From Acidisphaera sp. S103 (GTDB lineage: Bacteria; Pseudomonadota; Alphaproteobacteria; Acetobacterales; Acetobacteraceae), in NCBI RefSeq assembly GCF_009765975.1, contig NZ_LMUJ01000036.1, positions 187,129-251,128 on the forward strand: a stretch of DNA of 64,000 nucleotides, in the 5' to 3' direction. The position numbers were made by a program, and so were the translations under genes. Below the pieces are notes generated by a model. The model was not told the DNA's origin. It made no database searches and was given only the letters and a program-made list of their open reading frames with translations. This document shows, one piece after another, positions 1 through 9,471 of this stretch (its first letter is position 1; each line of letters starts with the position of its first letter).

Positions 1-39
1 CGCGAAAGCCGCTGGTGGGGGAAGTTGCCGGCCGGCTAA
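1..39 (+). CDS. possible 3' end of an upstream gene (partial)
   Basis: The first frame is open from the window edge to a TAA at 37-39 and reads as a short basic, Trp-containing tail (RESRWWGKLPAG). This could be the C-terminus of a gene starting outside the window, and it lies 44 bp before the transglycosylase start. Only 12 codons are visible, so no family can be named and the call may be chance. Confidence 0.22.
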   Translation, partial: RESRWWGKLPAG

Positions 40-83
40 GCCAGCATGGCGGTCAGCCACACGCCGTTCCAGGGCCCCGCTTC

Positions 84-845
84 ATGCGCTGTCGTCCGCT
101 TCACCTGTTCGCACTGCTGAGTCTGCTCTGGCTTGCCATCCCTGTCGCGGTGGCCGCCCCGGCAGCCGACTGGCAGGCCACCCAAAGCGCCCAATGCCAG
201 GCCGCCATCGCCACGGCCGAGACGAAATACCATCTTCCGCCCAACCTGCTCGGCAGCATCGCCAAAGTGGAAAGCGGCCGGCCGATCGCCTCCCTCGGGC
301 AGGTGAGGCCCTGGCCGTGGACGATCGACGCCGACGGCCAGGCGCTGTTTCTGGACAGTCGGGCAGCCGCGGTCGCGTGGGCGCGGCAAGGCCTGCGGCG
401 CGGCGTGCGGTTCATGGATATCGGCTGCATGCAGGTGGATTGGCAACTGCACCCCGACGCCTTCAACTCCCTGGACCAGGCGTTCGACCCGGCCGCGAAC
501 GCCGACTACGCCGCCCGCTACCTCAGATCCCTCTATGTCGAAGCCCATGGCGACTGGAACGTCGCGGTCGGCTGGTATCACTCCCACACCGTCGACCTGG
601 CCGAGGACTACCGTGACCGTGTTGCCGGGGTCGGCGCGGGAATCCTGACCGGGATCAACGGCCCCGAACCCTTGTTCCAGAGGGCCATTCGCCAGGGCAC
701 CCTGCGGATGGCAATGGTGGGCGGCGGCATCCTGACAATCAACATCCACCGCCAGCCACGCGCCAGGTCCGCCAAGCCAATGAGCCGCTGCCGCATCGCC
801 CTGGAACTGGCCCCCCTGTTGTCATCGCGCGTCCGAGGCTGCTGA
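84..845 (+). CDS. lytic transglycosylase-like (SLT domain) exported protein
   Basis: Probable periplasmic peptidoglycan lytic transglycosylase that cleaves MurNAc-GlcNAc bonds. From the ATG at 84 the protein has 253 residues and a signal peptide (hydrophobic LFALLSLLWLAIPVAVAAP). A lysozyme-like SLT fold follows. The Glu in the KVESGRP segment is the expected catalytic acid, and MDIGCMQVDW and the late GWYHSHT segment match the family's later motifs. A GTG at 15 would add 23 residues in front of the signal peptide, so 84 is preferred. It faces the convergent cyo operon. Such enzymes often serve secretion or flagellar assembly, but nothing next to it shows which. The family call is from motifs only. 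Confidence 0.75.
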   Translation: MRCRPLHLFALLSLLWLAIPVAVAAPAADWQATQSAQCQAAIATAETKYHLPPNLLGSIAKVESGRPIASLGQVRPWPWTIDADGQALFLDSRAAAVAWARQGLRRGVRFMDIGCMQVDWQLHPDAFNSLDQAFDPAANADYAARYLRSLYVEAHGDWNVAVGWYHSHTVDLAEDYRDRVAGVGAGILTGINGPEPLFQRAIRQGTLRMAMVGGGILTINIHRQPRARSAKPMSRCRIALELAPLLSSRVRGC

Positions 846-857
846 GTCCGCCGGCCG

Positions 858-1235
858 TTACCGCTGCATCTGCATCATCTGATCCATCGGGATCATGTTG
901 TGGTTCAGATGCGCCATGATCCACAGCGACCCCGTCAGCACCAGCAACACGATCAGCACGCCGAACGCCAACGCCATGACATTGTTGACGTTGTCCGGCC
1001 CGGTCGTCATGTGCAGGAAGAAAACCAGGTGAACCCCCATCTGCGCGATCGCCAAAACCACCAGCGCGACCGGAATGCTCGGCCCCCACACCAGTGTGGT
1101 GCCGGAGATGAAGAACGACACCACGGTCAGCAAGCTCGCGAGGCCCAGTCCGATCAGGTAGGTGCCGACGCCTTCGGCCTCGTGTTTCTCGACCGGCTCG
1201 TCACCCGGCGCGGTATCCGGTTCGGAGGCACTCAT
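858..1235 (-). CDS. cyoD: cytochrome bo3 quinol oxidase subunit IV
   Basis: Small structural subunit of the inner-membrane cytochrome bo3 ubiquinol oxidase. The 125-residue protein has three membrane spans (around residues 23-43, 52-72 and 85-107) and the family segment MGVHLVFFLHM, followed by a Met-rich tail. The start at 1235 overlaps the cyoC stop by four bases (ATGA), so it is probably translationally coupled. It is the last gene of cyoABCD. No cyoE (haem O synthase) follows: the next gene is the convergent transglycosylase. Confidence 0.93.
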   Translation of the reverse strand: MSASEPDTAPGDEPVEKHEAEGVGTYLIGLGLASLLTVVSFFISGTTLVWGPSIPVALVVLAIAQMGVHLVFFLHMTTGPDNVNNVMALAFGVLIVLLVLTGSLWIMAHLNHNMIPMDQMMQMQR

Positions 1236-1855
1236 CGCGCGACTCCCATCAGGTAAACCACGCTGAACAAGGCGACCCAGATGATGTCCAGCGTGTGCCA
1301 GAACAGCCCGAAACACAGCATCCGCCGCAGGATGTCGGCGCGATACCCCTTGGCATAGACCTGCGCCATCATCGTCAGCAGCCACAGCAGCCCGGCGGTG
1401 ACATGCAGCCCGTGGCAGCCGACCAAGGTAAAGAATGCCGACAGGAACGCACTGCGCGTCGGCCCGTCCCCGCGCGCGGCCAACCCCGAGAACTCATGGA
1501 TCTCCAGCCCGAGGAACGCCGCGCCAAGCACGAACGTCACCGCCATCGCGCCATAGAACAACAGCCCGTTGCGCGCTCGGGCGCCGATGCTGGCGAGGCC
1601 GCAGGTGAAGCTGGACAGCAGCAGGCAGGCCGTCTCCACCCCGACATTGGGCACGTCGAACAGGTCGTGCCCGTCCGGCCCCCCGGCCGTAGCCCCGACC
1701 AGCACCGCATACGTCGCGAAGAAGGCCGAGAACATGACGATGTCGCTGAGCAGGAAAATCCAGAATCCATACCCGACAATGATGCGCTTGGACGCCGAAC
1801 CATCGTGCGTGCGACGCGGCCCGCCATGGCCGGCGGTGGCTTGTGCGGCGCTCAT
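1232..1855 (-). CDS. cyoC: cytochrome bo3 quinol oxidase subunit III
   Basis: Subunit III of the haem-copper quinol oxidase, 207 residues with about five transmembrane helices. Family features include the opening [23 protein letters not shown] and the helix-ending [13 protein letters not shown] segment. The chosen ATG at 1855 overlaps the cyoB stop (ATGA), and its own stop overlaps the cyoD start. A longer reading to 2068 would run inside cyoB and is not used. The N-terminal 30 residues are His/Gly-rich and soluble. Confidence 0.94.
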   Translation of the reverse strand: MSAAQATAGHGGPRRTHDGSASKRIIVGYGFWIFLLSDIVMFSAFFATYAVLVGATAGGPDGHDLFDVPNVGVETACLLLSSFTCGLASIGARARNGLLFYGAMAVTFVLGAAFLGLEIHEFSGLAARGDGPTRSAFLSAFFTLVGCHGLHVTAGLLWLLTMMAQVYAKGYRADILRRMLCFGLFWHTLDIIWVALFSVVYLMGVAR

Positions 1856-3840
1856 GATGCTGCCTGCGCGTGGATCAGGGCGGCTTCGCGGGCGCCGCGA
1901 TTGGCCCGATCGATCCGTGCGACAGTCGCGGCCGGAATGGTATATTCGTCCCGGTCCCGCCACGCGAAGACGACGAACGTGGCATAGGCGCCCACCAAGG
2001 CCACCGCCACCATCCACCAGATGTGCCAGATCAGTGCGAAACCCATGATACTGGCGAAAAAGGCACAAATGAAACCGGTCGGGCTGTTCCGCGGCATCTC
2101 GATCGCCTCATAGTCCGGCTCTGCGTTCGGCGGCGCCTGCTTCATGCTCCAATAGGCGTCGATCCCCTCGACATGCGGCAGGACAGCGAAGTTGAAGGCG
2201 GGCGGCGGCGACGGCGTCGACCATTCCAGCGACCGGCCGTTCCACGGATCGCCGGTCTCGTCGCGCAGCGCCTCGCGATGGCGGATGCTGACGACAAGCT
2301 GGGCGATCTGCAGGATGATCCCGGCCAGGATGATCGCCGCCCCGCCAGCCGCGATCAGCAGCCACGGGTGCCATGCGGGCACGTCGTAATGCTGCATGCG
2401 CCGGGTCATGCCCATCAGGCCCAGCACATACAGCGGCATGAAAGCGACGTAGAAGCCGACAAACCAGCACCAGAATGCGGCTTTGCCCAGCCCCTCATGC
2501 AGCCGGAAGCCGAACGCTTTCGGAAACCAGTAGCTATAGCCGGCGAACCCGCCGAACAGCACGCCGCCGATGATCACGTTGTGGAAATGCGCCACCAGGA
2601 ACAGGCTGTTGTGCAGCACGAAATCCGCCGGCGGCACCGCCAGCAGGACCCCCGTCATGCCGCCGATCACGAACGTGACCATGAAGCCGATCGACCACAA
2701 TATCGGCGTGGAATAGACGATCCGGCCGCCGAACATGGTGAAAATCCAGTTGAACACCTTCACGCCGGTGGGCACCGCGATGATCATCGTGGCAATGCCG
2801 AACATCGCGTTCACGTCCGCCCCCGCGCCCATGGTGAAGAAGTGGTGCAGCCACACCATGAACGCCAGGATGCAGATCGCCATCGTCGCCGCGACCATGG
2901 ACCGGTAGCCGAACAGCGGCTTGCGCGAAAACGTCGAGATCACCTCGGAGAATACGCCGAACGCCGGCAGGATCAGGATGTAGACCTCCGGATGGCCCCA
3001 CGCCCAGATCAGGTTCATGAACATCATCACGTTGCCGCCGGCCGTGTTGGTAAAGAAATGAAATCCGAGGTAGCGGTCCAGCAGCAGCATCGCCAGCGTG
3101 GCGGTCAGGATGGGGAACGCGGCGACGATCAGCAGGTTGGCGGCCAGTGTCGTCCAGCAGAACATCGGCATGCGCAAATACCGCATGCCCGGCGCATGCA
3201 TCTTCAACACCGTGGTAACCAGGTTGACGCCGGACAGCAGTGTTCCGACGCCGGAAATCTCCAGCGACCACAGATAATAGTCCACGCCAACGCCCGGCGA
3301 ATACGCCAGCTCCGACAGCGGCGGATACGGCAGCCATCCGGTGCGGGCGAACTCACCGACCACCAGCGACAGGTTGACCAGCAGTGCCCCCGTGGCGGTC
3401 AGCCAGAACCCCACCGAATTCAACGTCGGAAACGCAACGTCCCGCACCCCAAGCTGCAACGGCACCGCGAAGTTCATCAGCCCGATCACGAACGGCATGG
3501 CAACGAAGAAGATCATCAGCGTGCCATGCGCCGAGAAGATCTGATCATAATGTTCCGGCGGCAGGTAGCCAGGCGCTTGGAATGCCAGCGCCTGCTGCGA
3601 CCGCATCATGATCGCGTCGGTAAAGCCCCGCAGCAGCATCACCATCGCCAGGAAGGTGTACATGACGCCGATGCGCTTGTGATCGACGCTGGTGATCCAC
3701 TCCCGCCACAAATACGGAAACCACCCCTTCAGCACGACCAGGATGAGCACCCCGGCGATCACCACGCCGACCAGGGCCGCGGCGAACAACGGGATCGGCT
3801 GGTCGAACGGGATGGCCGCCCAGGTCAGCTTGCCCAGCAT
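1852..3840 (-). CDS. cyoB: cytochrome bo3 quinol oxidase subunit I
   Basis: Catalytic subunit that carries the low-spin haem and the haem-CuB oxygen-reducing centre, and that pumps protons. It has 662 residues, the usual CyoB length. Diagnostic motifs are [14 protein letters not shown] (the CuB His and cross-linked Tyr), the HHFFTMG pair of CuB histidines, and HFHNVIIGG (haem ligands). About 15 membrane spans are visible. It starts 2 bp after the cyoA stop codon and overlaps cyoC by ATGA. The long open frame on the opposite strand (1870-3960) is a GC-bias shadow. Confidence 0.97.
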   Translation of the reverse strand: MLGKLTWAAIPFDQPIPLFAAALVGVVIAGVLILVVLKGWFPYLWREWITSVDHKRIGVMYTFLAMVMLLRGFTDAIMMRSQQALAFQAPGYLPPEHYDQIFSAHGTLMIFFVAMPFVIGLMNFAVPLQLGVRDVAFPTLNSVGFWLTATGALLVNLSLVVGEFARTGWLPYPPLSELAYSPGVGVDYYLWSLEISGVGTLLSGVNLVTTVLKMHAPGMRYLRMPMFCWTTLAANLLIVAAFPILTATLAMLLLDRYLGFHFFTNTAGGNVMMFMNLIWAWGHPEVYILILPAFGVFSEVISTFSRKPLFGYRSMVAATMAICILAFMVWLHHFFTMGAGADVNAMFGIATMIIAVPTGVKVFNWIFTMFGGRIVYSTPILWSIGFMVTFVIGGMTGVLLAVPPADFVLHNSLFLVAHFHNVIIGGVLFGGFAGYSYWFPKAFGFRLHEGLGKAAFWCWFVGFYVAFMPLYVLGLMGMTRRMQHYDVPAWHPWLLIAAGGAAIILAGIILQIAQLVVSIRHREALRDETGDPWNGRSLEWSTPSPPPAFNFAVLPHVEGIDAYWSMKQAPPNAEPDYEAIEMPRNSPTGFICAFFASIMGFALIWHIWWMVAVALVGAYATFVVFAWRDRDEYTIPAATVARIDRANRGAREAALIHAQAAS

Positions 3841-3842
3841 GC

Positions 3843-4784
3843 TCAGCCCCCGGTCCGTGGTGAGACGGTCACATCAGGCCGACCGGCGGTCGGGCCGGGT
3901 CCGGGCGGCACTTTCTGGGTGACGATCTGCTCGAACAGACCCGGATCGGCCGCCCGGTAAGTGTACGGAACCGTGTCCATGCTCTGTTTGGCCAGCGCTT
4001 CATAGCTGCTGGCGTCCAGGGTCGGACCGGACTTGCGGGTGGCCTCCACCCAGGCGGTGAACTGATCCGCCGGCACCGCGTGAACCGCGAAATGCATGCC
4101 CGAAAACCCGTCCCCGCTGTAGTGGCTGGACAGCCCGGCAAAGGTGCCCGGCGAGTCCGCAAGCAGGTTCAATTGCGTCGTCATGCCGTTCATCGTGTAG
4201 ATCATGCTGCCGAGCTGGGGGATGAAAAAGGCGTTCATGACGCTCGCTGAAGTCAAGGTGAAGTGAATGGGCACGCCGGCGGGAACCTCCAGCGCGTTGA
4301 CGCTCGCGATCTGCTGCTTCGGGTAGATGAACAGCCATTTCCAATCCAGCGACACGACCTGCACCTCCAGCGGCGGCGTTTTGGAGGCAAGCGGCTGATA
4401 AGGATCAAGCGCGTGCGAGCCGATCCAGGCAACCCCGCCGAGGAGGGTGATCACAAGAAGCGGAATGCCCCAGACGATCAGCTCCAGCCGGCCGGAATAG
4501 ACAAAATCCGGCAGATAGCGCGCCCTGGCATTCGACGCTCGGAACCACCAGGCGAAACCGAGGGTCGCGGCAAGGGTCGGCACCACAATGGCCAGCATGA
4601 TCGCCAGCGAGTCGATCAGGATGGTCTTGTCCGCGACCCCGACAACACCCTGGGGATCGAGGACAGCCGCATGGCAACCCGCCAGCAGAAGGGATGCCAT
4701 GACCGCCGCGGCCCGGACACCCACCGATCGATGGCGCCGCACAGGGCCACCGCTATCCCGAGAACCGTCTGGCTTGGCACTCAT
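3843..4784 (-). CDS. cyoA: cytochrome bo3 quinol oxidase subunit II (lipoprotein)
   Basis: Subunit II of the quinol oxidase, 313 residues from the ATG at 4784. It has a lipoprotein signal with lipobox LAGC, two transmembrane hairpin helices, and a periplasmic cupredoxin-like domain. The CuA-binding Cys residues of cytochrome c oxidases are absent: the corresponding loop reads [16 protein letters not shown] with Ser in place of Cys. This fits quinol rather than cytochrome c as electron donor. It is the first gene of the operon, with a 760-bp gap upstream that should hold the promoter. Confidence 0.95.
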   Translation of the reverse strand: MSAKPDGSRDSGGPVRRHRSVGVRAAAVMASLLLAGCHAAVLDPQGVVGVADKTILIDSLAIMLAIVVPTLAATLGFAWWFRASNARARYLPDFVYSGRLELIVWGIPLLVITLLGGVAWIGSHALDPYQPLASKTPPLEVQVVSLDWKWLFIYPKQQIASVNALEVPAGVPIHFTLTSASVMNAFFIPQLGSMIYTMNGMTTQLNLLADSPGTFAGLSSHYSGDGFSGMHFAVHAVPADQFTAWVEATRKSGPTLDASSYEALAKQSMDTVPYTYRAADPGLFEQIVTQKVPPGPGPTAGRPDVTVSPRTGG

Positions 4785-4877
4785 CACGACCGCCTTTACG
4801 GTATCCCGGCACGCACGACGAAGCACTTCCCGGTGAAGACCCGGCAAGTGCCGATCCAGCCGGCGCCGACCCCACGT

Positions 4878-4913
4878 CAGCACACCCCCAAGCGGCAGCA
4901 CACCCCCAAGCGG
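4878..4913. repeat. 18-bp perfect tandem duplication
   Basis: Two adjacent identical 18-bp units (cagcacacccccaagcgg) lie directly before a dispersed hairpin repeat and upstream of cyoA. No function is evident. It may be slippage-generated. Confidence 0.85.
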
Positions 4914-4924
4914 CGGCGCATCTT

Positions 4925-4986
4925 CGTCATGCCGACGGAGGTCGGCATCCACGCCTTGTGCCTCTCCAAGTAAAGGCGTGGATAGC
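4925..4986. repeat. dispersed palindromic repeat, family A copy 1
   Basis: The element starts cgtcatgccgac, with a small hairpin (gccgac/gtcggc). An 11-bp inverted repeat atccacgcctt ... aaggcgtggat follows around a 15-nt centre. The same architecture recurs near 13335, 18635, 49468 and 61484, always between genes. Confidence 0.75.
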
Positions 4987-5546
4987 AAGTCGCCGCCACC
5001 ACGACGACAAAAGGACGGTGCCGATCGGACAGTCTTTTCGCCGGCTGATGTTAAACAGCAGGCATGGCACGCCCTCTATCGGCGTGTTGAATGTGGCACG
5101 CTCTTTACCACAGCGTCATGGCCGTGCTTGGCGCGGCCACCCACGTCTTGCGGTGTTGACCCAAGCCGACGTTCAAGAATGTTCGCTCCACATGGAGGGC
5201 CGTCGCATCCAAATCGTCGGCTGACCTGCCTACGGCGAAAATCGGAGCTGCTTCCGCGCGGAAACAAAGAATTTCAAACGCAAATGCAAGCAAATCAAAG
5301 CGCTCTGATGACCTCATGGAACGGATCAATCCGTATTCATCATCCACGGCCTGTAAGGTCGCTTCCAAAGAAACGAGCGTTCATTCCTCCTTATTTGCGC
5401 ACATTTGCGTTATAATTCTTCGCCGTCGATACGGCACCGACCGGCCATCAGAAGCTTCCCGGCAGCGAGCACTCCGTGTCACCGTACGTCCGCCAAAACG
5501 ATCGATCCACATTGGACACCGCCCCACCTAGACCCCCCGCCAGCCC

Positions 5547-6446
5547 TCACGCAAACCCATACAACCGCCGAGGATTCTCCACCAAAATCGCCTCCCGCTG
5601 CGCCACCCCAGGCACCCAGTCCAACAACAGATTGGCAATATCCGCATCGTTCGGCATCCGCTTCTTCATCATCACATGCGGCCAGTCCGTCCCCCACAGC
5701 AGCCGCTCCGGCGCCGCCGCCACCAGCGCGTGCGCCATCGGCACCACATCCCGATACGGCAACTCCTGGCCCGAGATCCGATACGGTCCCGTCAGCTTCA
5801 CCCAGCACCGCCCGCTATCCAGCAATCGCAGCAACGACTGGAACCCCGCATTCCCCACGCCACCCTTATCCGCATGCACGTACCCCAGATGCCCCAGCAC
5901 AACCGGCACCGGCAGTTGCAGGCACGCTGCCGCCAAATCCGGCACCGCATCCGCCTGCAACAGGAACTCGATATGCCACCCCAACGGAGCAATCCGTCGC
6001 GCCAGCGGCATGATCTCCTCCAGCACCATCACATTGCGATTTTCGTGCCGATCGACGATGTTGATCCGCACCCCGCGCACCCCCGCCTCATGCAACGACC
6101 GCAGCGCCGCATCATCGATCGACGGCTCCACCACCGCCACGCCGCGCAGCGACTCCCCACCCGCCCGCAACACATCCACCATCGCGGTATTGTCAGTCCC
6201 ATACACGCTGGGCTGAGTCAGCACCGCCCGCTCCACCCCCAGCGCATCCAGCATCCGCCGGTACATCGGCCACGTCGCGTCCGGCGGTGTGTAGATACGT
6301 TCCGCCGCGTACGGATAAACCCCGAAAGGCCCGCAGATATGCGCATGCGTGTCGCACGCCCCAGGCGGCATAACGATAACAGGCCGCCGCGTATCCGGAT
6401 CGGCCGCCATGCACCACGGCGCGGTAGCGGGAACGTCTTCGGTCAT
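5547..6446 (-). CDS. amidohydrolase family protein (LigI-like metal-dependent hydrolase)
   Basis: TIM-barrel metal-dependent hydrolase of the amidohydrolase-2 class, related to 2-pyrone-4,6-dicarboxylate lactonase-type enzymes. It has 299 residues. The early DTHAHICGP motif carries the metal-binding HxH. VVLGHLGYV supplies a later His, and LLWGTDWPHV near the C-terminus carries the conserved Asp. The ATG at 6446 overlaps the tctA stop by ATGA and has a GGGAGAG ribosome site. Its position after tctCBA suggests it acts on the imported carboxylate or lactone, which is an inference. The substrate is unknown. Confidence 0.82.
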   Translation of the reverse strand: MTEDVPATAPWCMAADPDTRRPVIVMPPGACDTHAHICGPFGVYPYAAERIYTPPDATWPMYRRMLDALGVERAVLTQPSVYGTDNTAMVDVLRAGGESLRGVAVVEPSIDDAALRSLHEAGVRGVRINIVDRHENRNVMVLEEIMPLARRIAPLGWHIEFLLQADAVPDLAAACLQLPVPVVLGHLGYVHADKGGVGNAGFQSLLRLLDSGRCWVKLTGPYRISGQELPYRDVVPMAHALVAAAPERLLWGTDWPHVMMKKRMPNDADIANLLLDWVPGVAQREAILVENPRRLYGFA

Positions 6447-7927
6447 CCATCTCTCCCTGGTCGCATGGAATACGCGGCCCATCCCAGCAGGCAGACCGCC
6501 ATCACCAGCAGCGTCAAACTGATCGGCCGCGTCACGAACACCCCCAAATCCCCCCGAGACAGCAACAGCGCCCGACGCATGTTCTGTTCCAGCACCGGAC
6601 CCAGGATAAAGCCCACGATCAGAGGCATAGGCTGGCAGCGCAACACGCTGAACGCGTAGCCCAGCACCCCGAACCCCGCCGCCAGCATGACGTCGAACGC
6701 CGAGTTGTTCACGCTGTACACGCCGATGCAGCAGAAGATCAGGATCGCCGGCACCAAAATCCGATATGGCAACGACAACAGCTTGATCCACACCCCCACC
6801 AGCGGCAGGTTCAGCACCAGCAGCATCAGATTGCCCAGCCACATGCTGGCCAAAAGACCCCAGAACACGTCCGGATGCTCGCTGATCATCCGAGGCCCCG
6901 GCGCGATCCCCTGCACCAGCATCGCCCCCAACATCAGCGCCATCGCCGCGCCCGCCGGAATCCCCAGCGTCAGCATCGGAATGAAATGCGTGATCGCCGC
7001 GGCATTGTTCGCCGCCTCCGGCCCGGCGACACCCTCGATCGCCCCGTTGCCGAACCGGCCGCGATCCGCCGCCAACTGCCGCTCCAGGCTGTAGGCTGCG
7101 AACGAACTCACCATCGGCCCCGTGCCCGGCAGCAACCCCAACGCCGACCCCAATGCCGTACCGCGCAGGATCGGTTTCCACGACGCCATCAAGTCCGACC
7201 GCTGAGGCAGCAAGCTGCGCAGCGGGGCAGGGGCCGTCCGCGCCAATCCCCCGCGTCCCAGATTGGCGATCAACTCCGCGAACGCGAACACCCCCACGGC
7301 GATGATGATGAAATTGATCCCGTCCGCCAGGTTGGGACTGGCGAAGGTGAACCGCATCGTTCCGGACTCGATGTCGGTCCCCACCGTCCCCAGCAGCAGC
7401 CCCAGCAGCGACATCCCGATATTCAGCAGGAACCGCCCGCGCGCCAGCACCACCGTCGCGATCAGCGCCACCAACACCAGCGACGTATATTCCGGCGCCG
7501 CGAACCGCAGCGCCACCGAGGCCAACGGTGGCGAGAACAACGCCATCAGCAGCACGCCGAAACTGCCGGCGAAAAACGACCCGATCGCCGAGATGCACAG
7601 CGCCGGTCCCGCCCGTCCCTGCCGCGCCATCGGATGCCCATCAAGGCAAATGACGATCGACGACGGATCGCCCGGCGTATTCAGCATGATCGCGGTCGTC
7701 GACCCCGCATGATGCGCACCGTAATAAATCCCGGACAGCATGATCAGCGACGCCACTGGAGTCATCTTGAACGTCAGCGGCAGCAGCATCGCGATGGTGG
7801 TCAGCGGCCCGATACCGGGCAGCACGCCGACCAAAGTCCCAAACGTCGCCCCCAACAAACAATAGAGGAAATTATCCGGCGTCAGCGCCACCCCGAACCC
7901 GGTGGCCAGATGAGCAAAAAGATCCAT
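6443..7927 (-). CDS. tctA: tripartite tricarboxylate transporter, large permease TctA family
   Basis: Large membrane subunit of a TTT-type secondary transporter, 494 residues with about 11-12 spans. The family's two internal-repeat signatures are visible: GVLPGIGPLTTIAMLLP near the N-terminus and GLLPGTGPMVSSFAAYSLE in the middle. TPGDPSSIV is also present. It lies one base after tctB (stop to start) and overlaps the amidohydrolase start. It works with a small permease and a periplasmic binding protein. The substrate cannot be read from sequence. Confidence 0.93.
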   Translation of the reverse strand: MDLFAHLATGFGVALTPDNFLYCLLGATFGTLVGVLPGIGPLTTIAMLLPLTFKMTPVASLIMLSGIYYGAHHAGSTTAIMLNTPGDPSSIVICLDGHPMARQGRAGPALCISAIGSFFAGSFGVLLMALFSPPLASVALRFAAPEYTSLVLVALIATVVLARGRFLLNIGMSLLGLLLGTVGTDIESGTMRFTFASPNLADGINFIIIAVGVFAFAELIANLGRGGLARTAPAPLRSLLPQRSDLMASWKPILRGTALGSALGLLPGTGPMVSSFAAYSLERQLAADRGRFGNGAIEGVAGPEAANNAAAITHFIPMLTLGIPAGAAMALMLGAMLVQGIAPGPRMISEHPDVFWGLLASMWLGNLMLLVLNLPLVGVWIKLLSLPYRILVPAILIFCCIGVYSVNNSAFDVMLAAGFGVLGYAFSVLRCQPMPLIVGFILGPVLEQNMRRALLLSRGDLGVFVTRPISLTLLVMAVCLLGWAAYSMRPGRDG

Positions 7928-7928
7928 G

Positions 7929-8372
7929 TCAGAACAACGAAAACGGCAATTTCAGGCCGTAATGAAAAATCCCCGCCGCCATCACCGACAGCACCGCGGC
8001 GATCACGCACGATTCCAAGACCGCGGGCTTCGACCCGGCCATGCAAGCCAGCAACGCCGAAATAAACACCGTCGGCACCAGTCCAATTCGATCGATCGAA
8101 AGCGCGAACACCGCAACCGCCGCACCGATCACCAGCACCGGCCGCAGCGCCACCCGTTCCCCGCCCACCACGGTCACGGACAACGCCCGCACCACCGAAG
8201 CGGCACCCACCAGGACCAGCAGAACGCCGACAACGACAGGGAAATACCCCGGCCCCATATGCAGCGCCGACCCGACCCGATACCCGCTCGCGATACCGAT
8301 GGCACCCAACCCGACCGACAGGAACAGCAGCCCGGCAACGAACCCGCCGGAGTCTCGAATCACCGGTTTCAT
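7929..8372 (-). CDS. tctB: tripartite tricarboxylate transporter, small permease TctB family
   Basis: Small four-helix membrane subunit of the TTT transporter, 147 residues from the ATG at 8372. That start overlaps the binding-protein stop by ATGA. Hydrophobic helices cover roughly residues 8-28, 40-62, 78-100 and 105-140. It is sandwiched between tctC and tctA, the standard gene order. Sequence conservation in this family is low, so the call leans on size, topology and neighbours. Confidence 0.88.
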   Translation of the reverse strand: MKPVIRDSGGFVAGLLFLSVGLGAIGIASGYRVGSALHMGPGYFPVVVGVLLVLVGAASVVRALSVTVVGGERVALRPVLVIGAAVAVFALSIDRIGLVPTVFISALLACMAGSKPAVLESCVIAAVLSVMAAGIFHYGLKLPFSLF

Positions 8373-9340
8373 CCGATATGAACGCCGGCCCGCTTGATCA
8401 CCTCGCCCCACTTGACCGATTCGGCCTCGATATAAGCCGCGAACGCCGCCGGCGTATCGCCCGCCACATCCACCCCCAACCCCGTCAGCCGCTTGGCGAC
8501 ATCCGGCTGGTGCAGCGCCTGCACCGTCGCCGCGTTCAACCGATCGATCACCGGCCCGGGTGTATGCGCCGGCGCCACCAGTCCATGCCACGTCGTCGCA
8601 TCGAAATCCGCCACCCCGGCTTCCTGCATCGTCGGCAGATCAGGCAGCGCCGGCGACCGAACCGCCGAACTCACCGCCAGAGCCTTCAGCGACCCGCTTT
8701 TCAGAAACGGGATCGCGCCCACCGAGGTCGCGAACATCATCTGGATCTGCCCGCTCATCAAATCCGTCAGCGCCGGCGCGACACCGGGATACGCCACGTG
8801 GACAATATCAATCCCCGCTTTCAAACGAAACAATTCCCCCGCCAGATGCGCCGCCGTGCCGTTACCCGATGACCCAAAATTCAACTGCCCCGGCTTGGCC
8901 TTCGCCAGCGCGATCAGTTCGGACACCGAACTGACGCCCAACGATGGACTGACCACCAAAATATTCGGCTGCCGCCCGATCAGCGTGATCGGCGCGAAAT
9001 CCGTCAGCGGATCGAACCCCAAGCGCTTGTACAGGAACGCATTCGCCGCCAGGATGCTGTTGTTAGCCATCAGCAATGTATACCCATCGGCCGGCTGCTT
9101 CGCCGCGATCTCCGCCGCCACGTTACCGCCCGCCCCCGGCCGGTTATCCACCACCACCGACTGCCCCAACTCCGCATTCAACTGCTGCCCCACAATCCGA
9201 GACAGCACGTCGCTCGGTCCACCCGGCGGAAACGCCACCAGCAGCCGGATCGGCTTGTCCGGATACCCATCCGCCCGAACGCGCACGACTCCAAACGTCG
9301 CGGCGACGCCCAAACCAACCAGTCCACGACGGGCCAGCAT
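8369..9340 (-). CDS. tctC: periplasmic tricarboxylate-binding protein (TctC/Bug family)
   Basis: Extracytoplasmic solute receptor of the TTT system, 323 residues. It has an N-terminal export signal (MLARRGLVGLGVAATFGVV...RADG) and the Bug signature YPDKPIRLLVAFPPGGPSD. Further family segments are VVDNRPGAGGNVAAE and GYTLLMANNS. It is the first gene of a four-gene minus-strand operon and divergent from a GntR regulator. In this family a carboxylate ligand is typical, but the exact ligand is not predictable. Confidence 0.94.
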   Translation of the reverse strand: MLARRGLVGLGVAATFGVVRVRADGYPDKPIRLLVAFPPGGPSDVLSRIVGQQLNAELGQSVVVDNRPGAGGNVAAEIAAKQPADGYTLLMANNSILAANAFLYKRLGFDPLTDFAPITLIGRQPNILVVSPSLGVSSVSELIALAKAKPGQLNFGSSGNGTAAHLAGELFRLKAGIDIVHVAYPGVAPALTDLMSGQIQMMFATSVGAIPFLKSGSLKALAVSSAVRSPALPDLPTMQEAGVADFDATTWHGLVAPAHTPGPVIDRLNAATVQALHQPDVAKRLTGLGVDVAGDTPAAFAAYIEAESVKWGEVIKRAGVHIG

Positions 9341-9402
9341 GCAGTTTCATCCCTTCCAAAGCCGCCCCCAGAACAGCACGCGTCCCAACCGCCGGCAAGC
9401 CA

Positions 9403-9443
9403 AATATCGATCATTGCATCCAATCGCCGTTTTGAGCGATATT
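9403..9443. promoter_or_regulatory. candidate operator dyad in the tctC/gntR divergent region
   Basis: A 7-bp inverted repeat (aatatcg ... cgatatt) spaced by 27 nt lies in the 131-bp gap between the divergent tctC and gntR genes. GntR-family regulators commonly bind dyads in such gaps and control both directions. The arms are short, so this is only a candidate. Confidence 0.3.
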
Positions 9444-9471
9444 CCGACAACCCTCCAAGGGACACCAACGC

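Larger units (their letters stand above)
4785..5546. other. 762-bp intergenic gap with repeats, no convincing gene
   Basis: This gap separates cyoA from the amidohydrolase operon. It holds an 18-bp tandem duplication, one copy of the dispersed hairpin family, and a more A+T-rich section around 5260-5430. Short open frames on both strands (for example 5105-5368 minus) show no recognisable family. The cyo promoter must lie in the first part, but I could not identify a clear -35/-10 pair. Confidence 0.6.

Noticed and set aside
1870-3960. 696-codon open frame on the plus strand
   Set aside because: It is antisense to the clear cyoB/cyoA genes, rich in Arg/Gln/His/Pro and without any recognisable domain. 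It is a high-GC codon-bias shadow.
5105-5368. 87-codon minus-strand frame in the cyo/amidohydrolase gap
   Set aside because: No ribosome site, family or conserved motif was seen. It overlaps repeats. It could be a gene relic but is not supportable.
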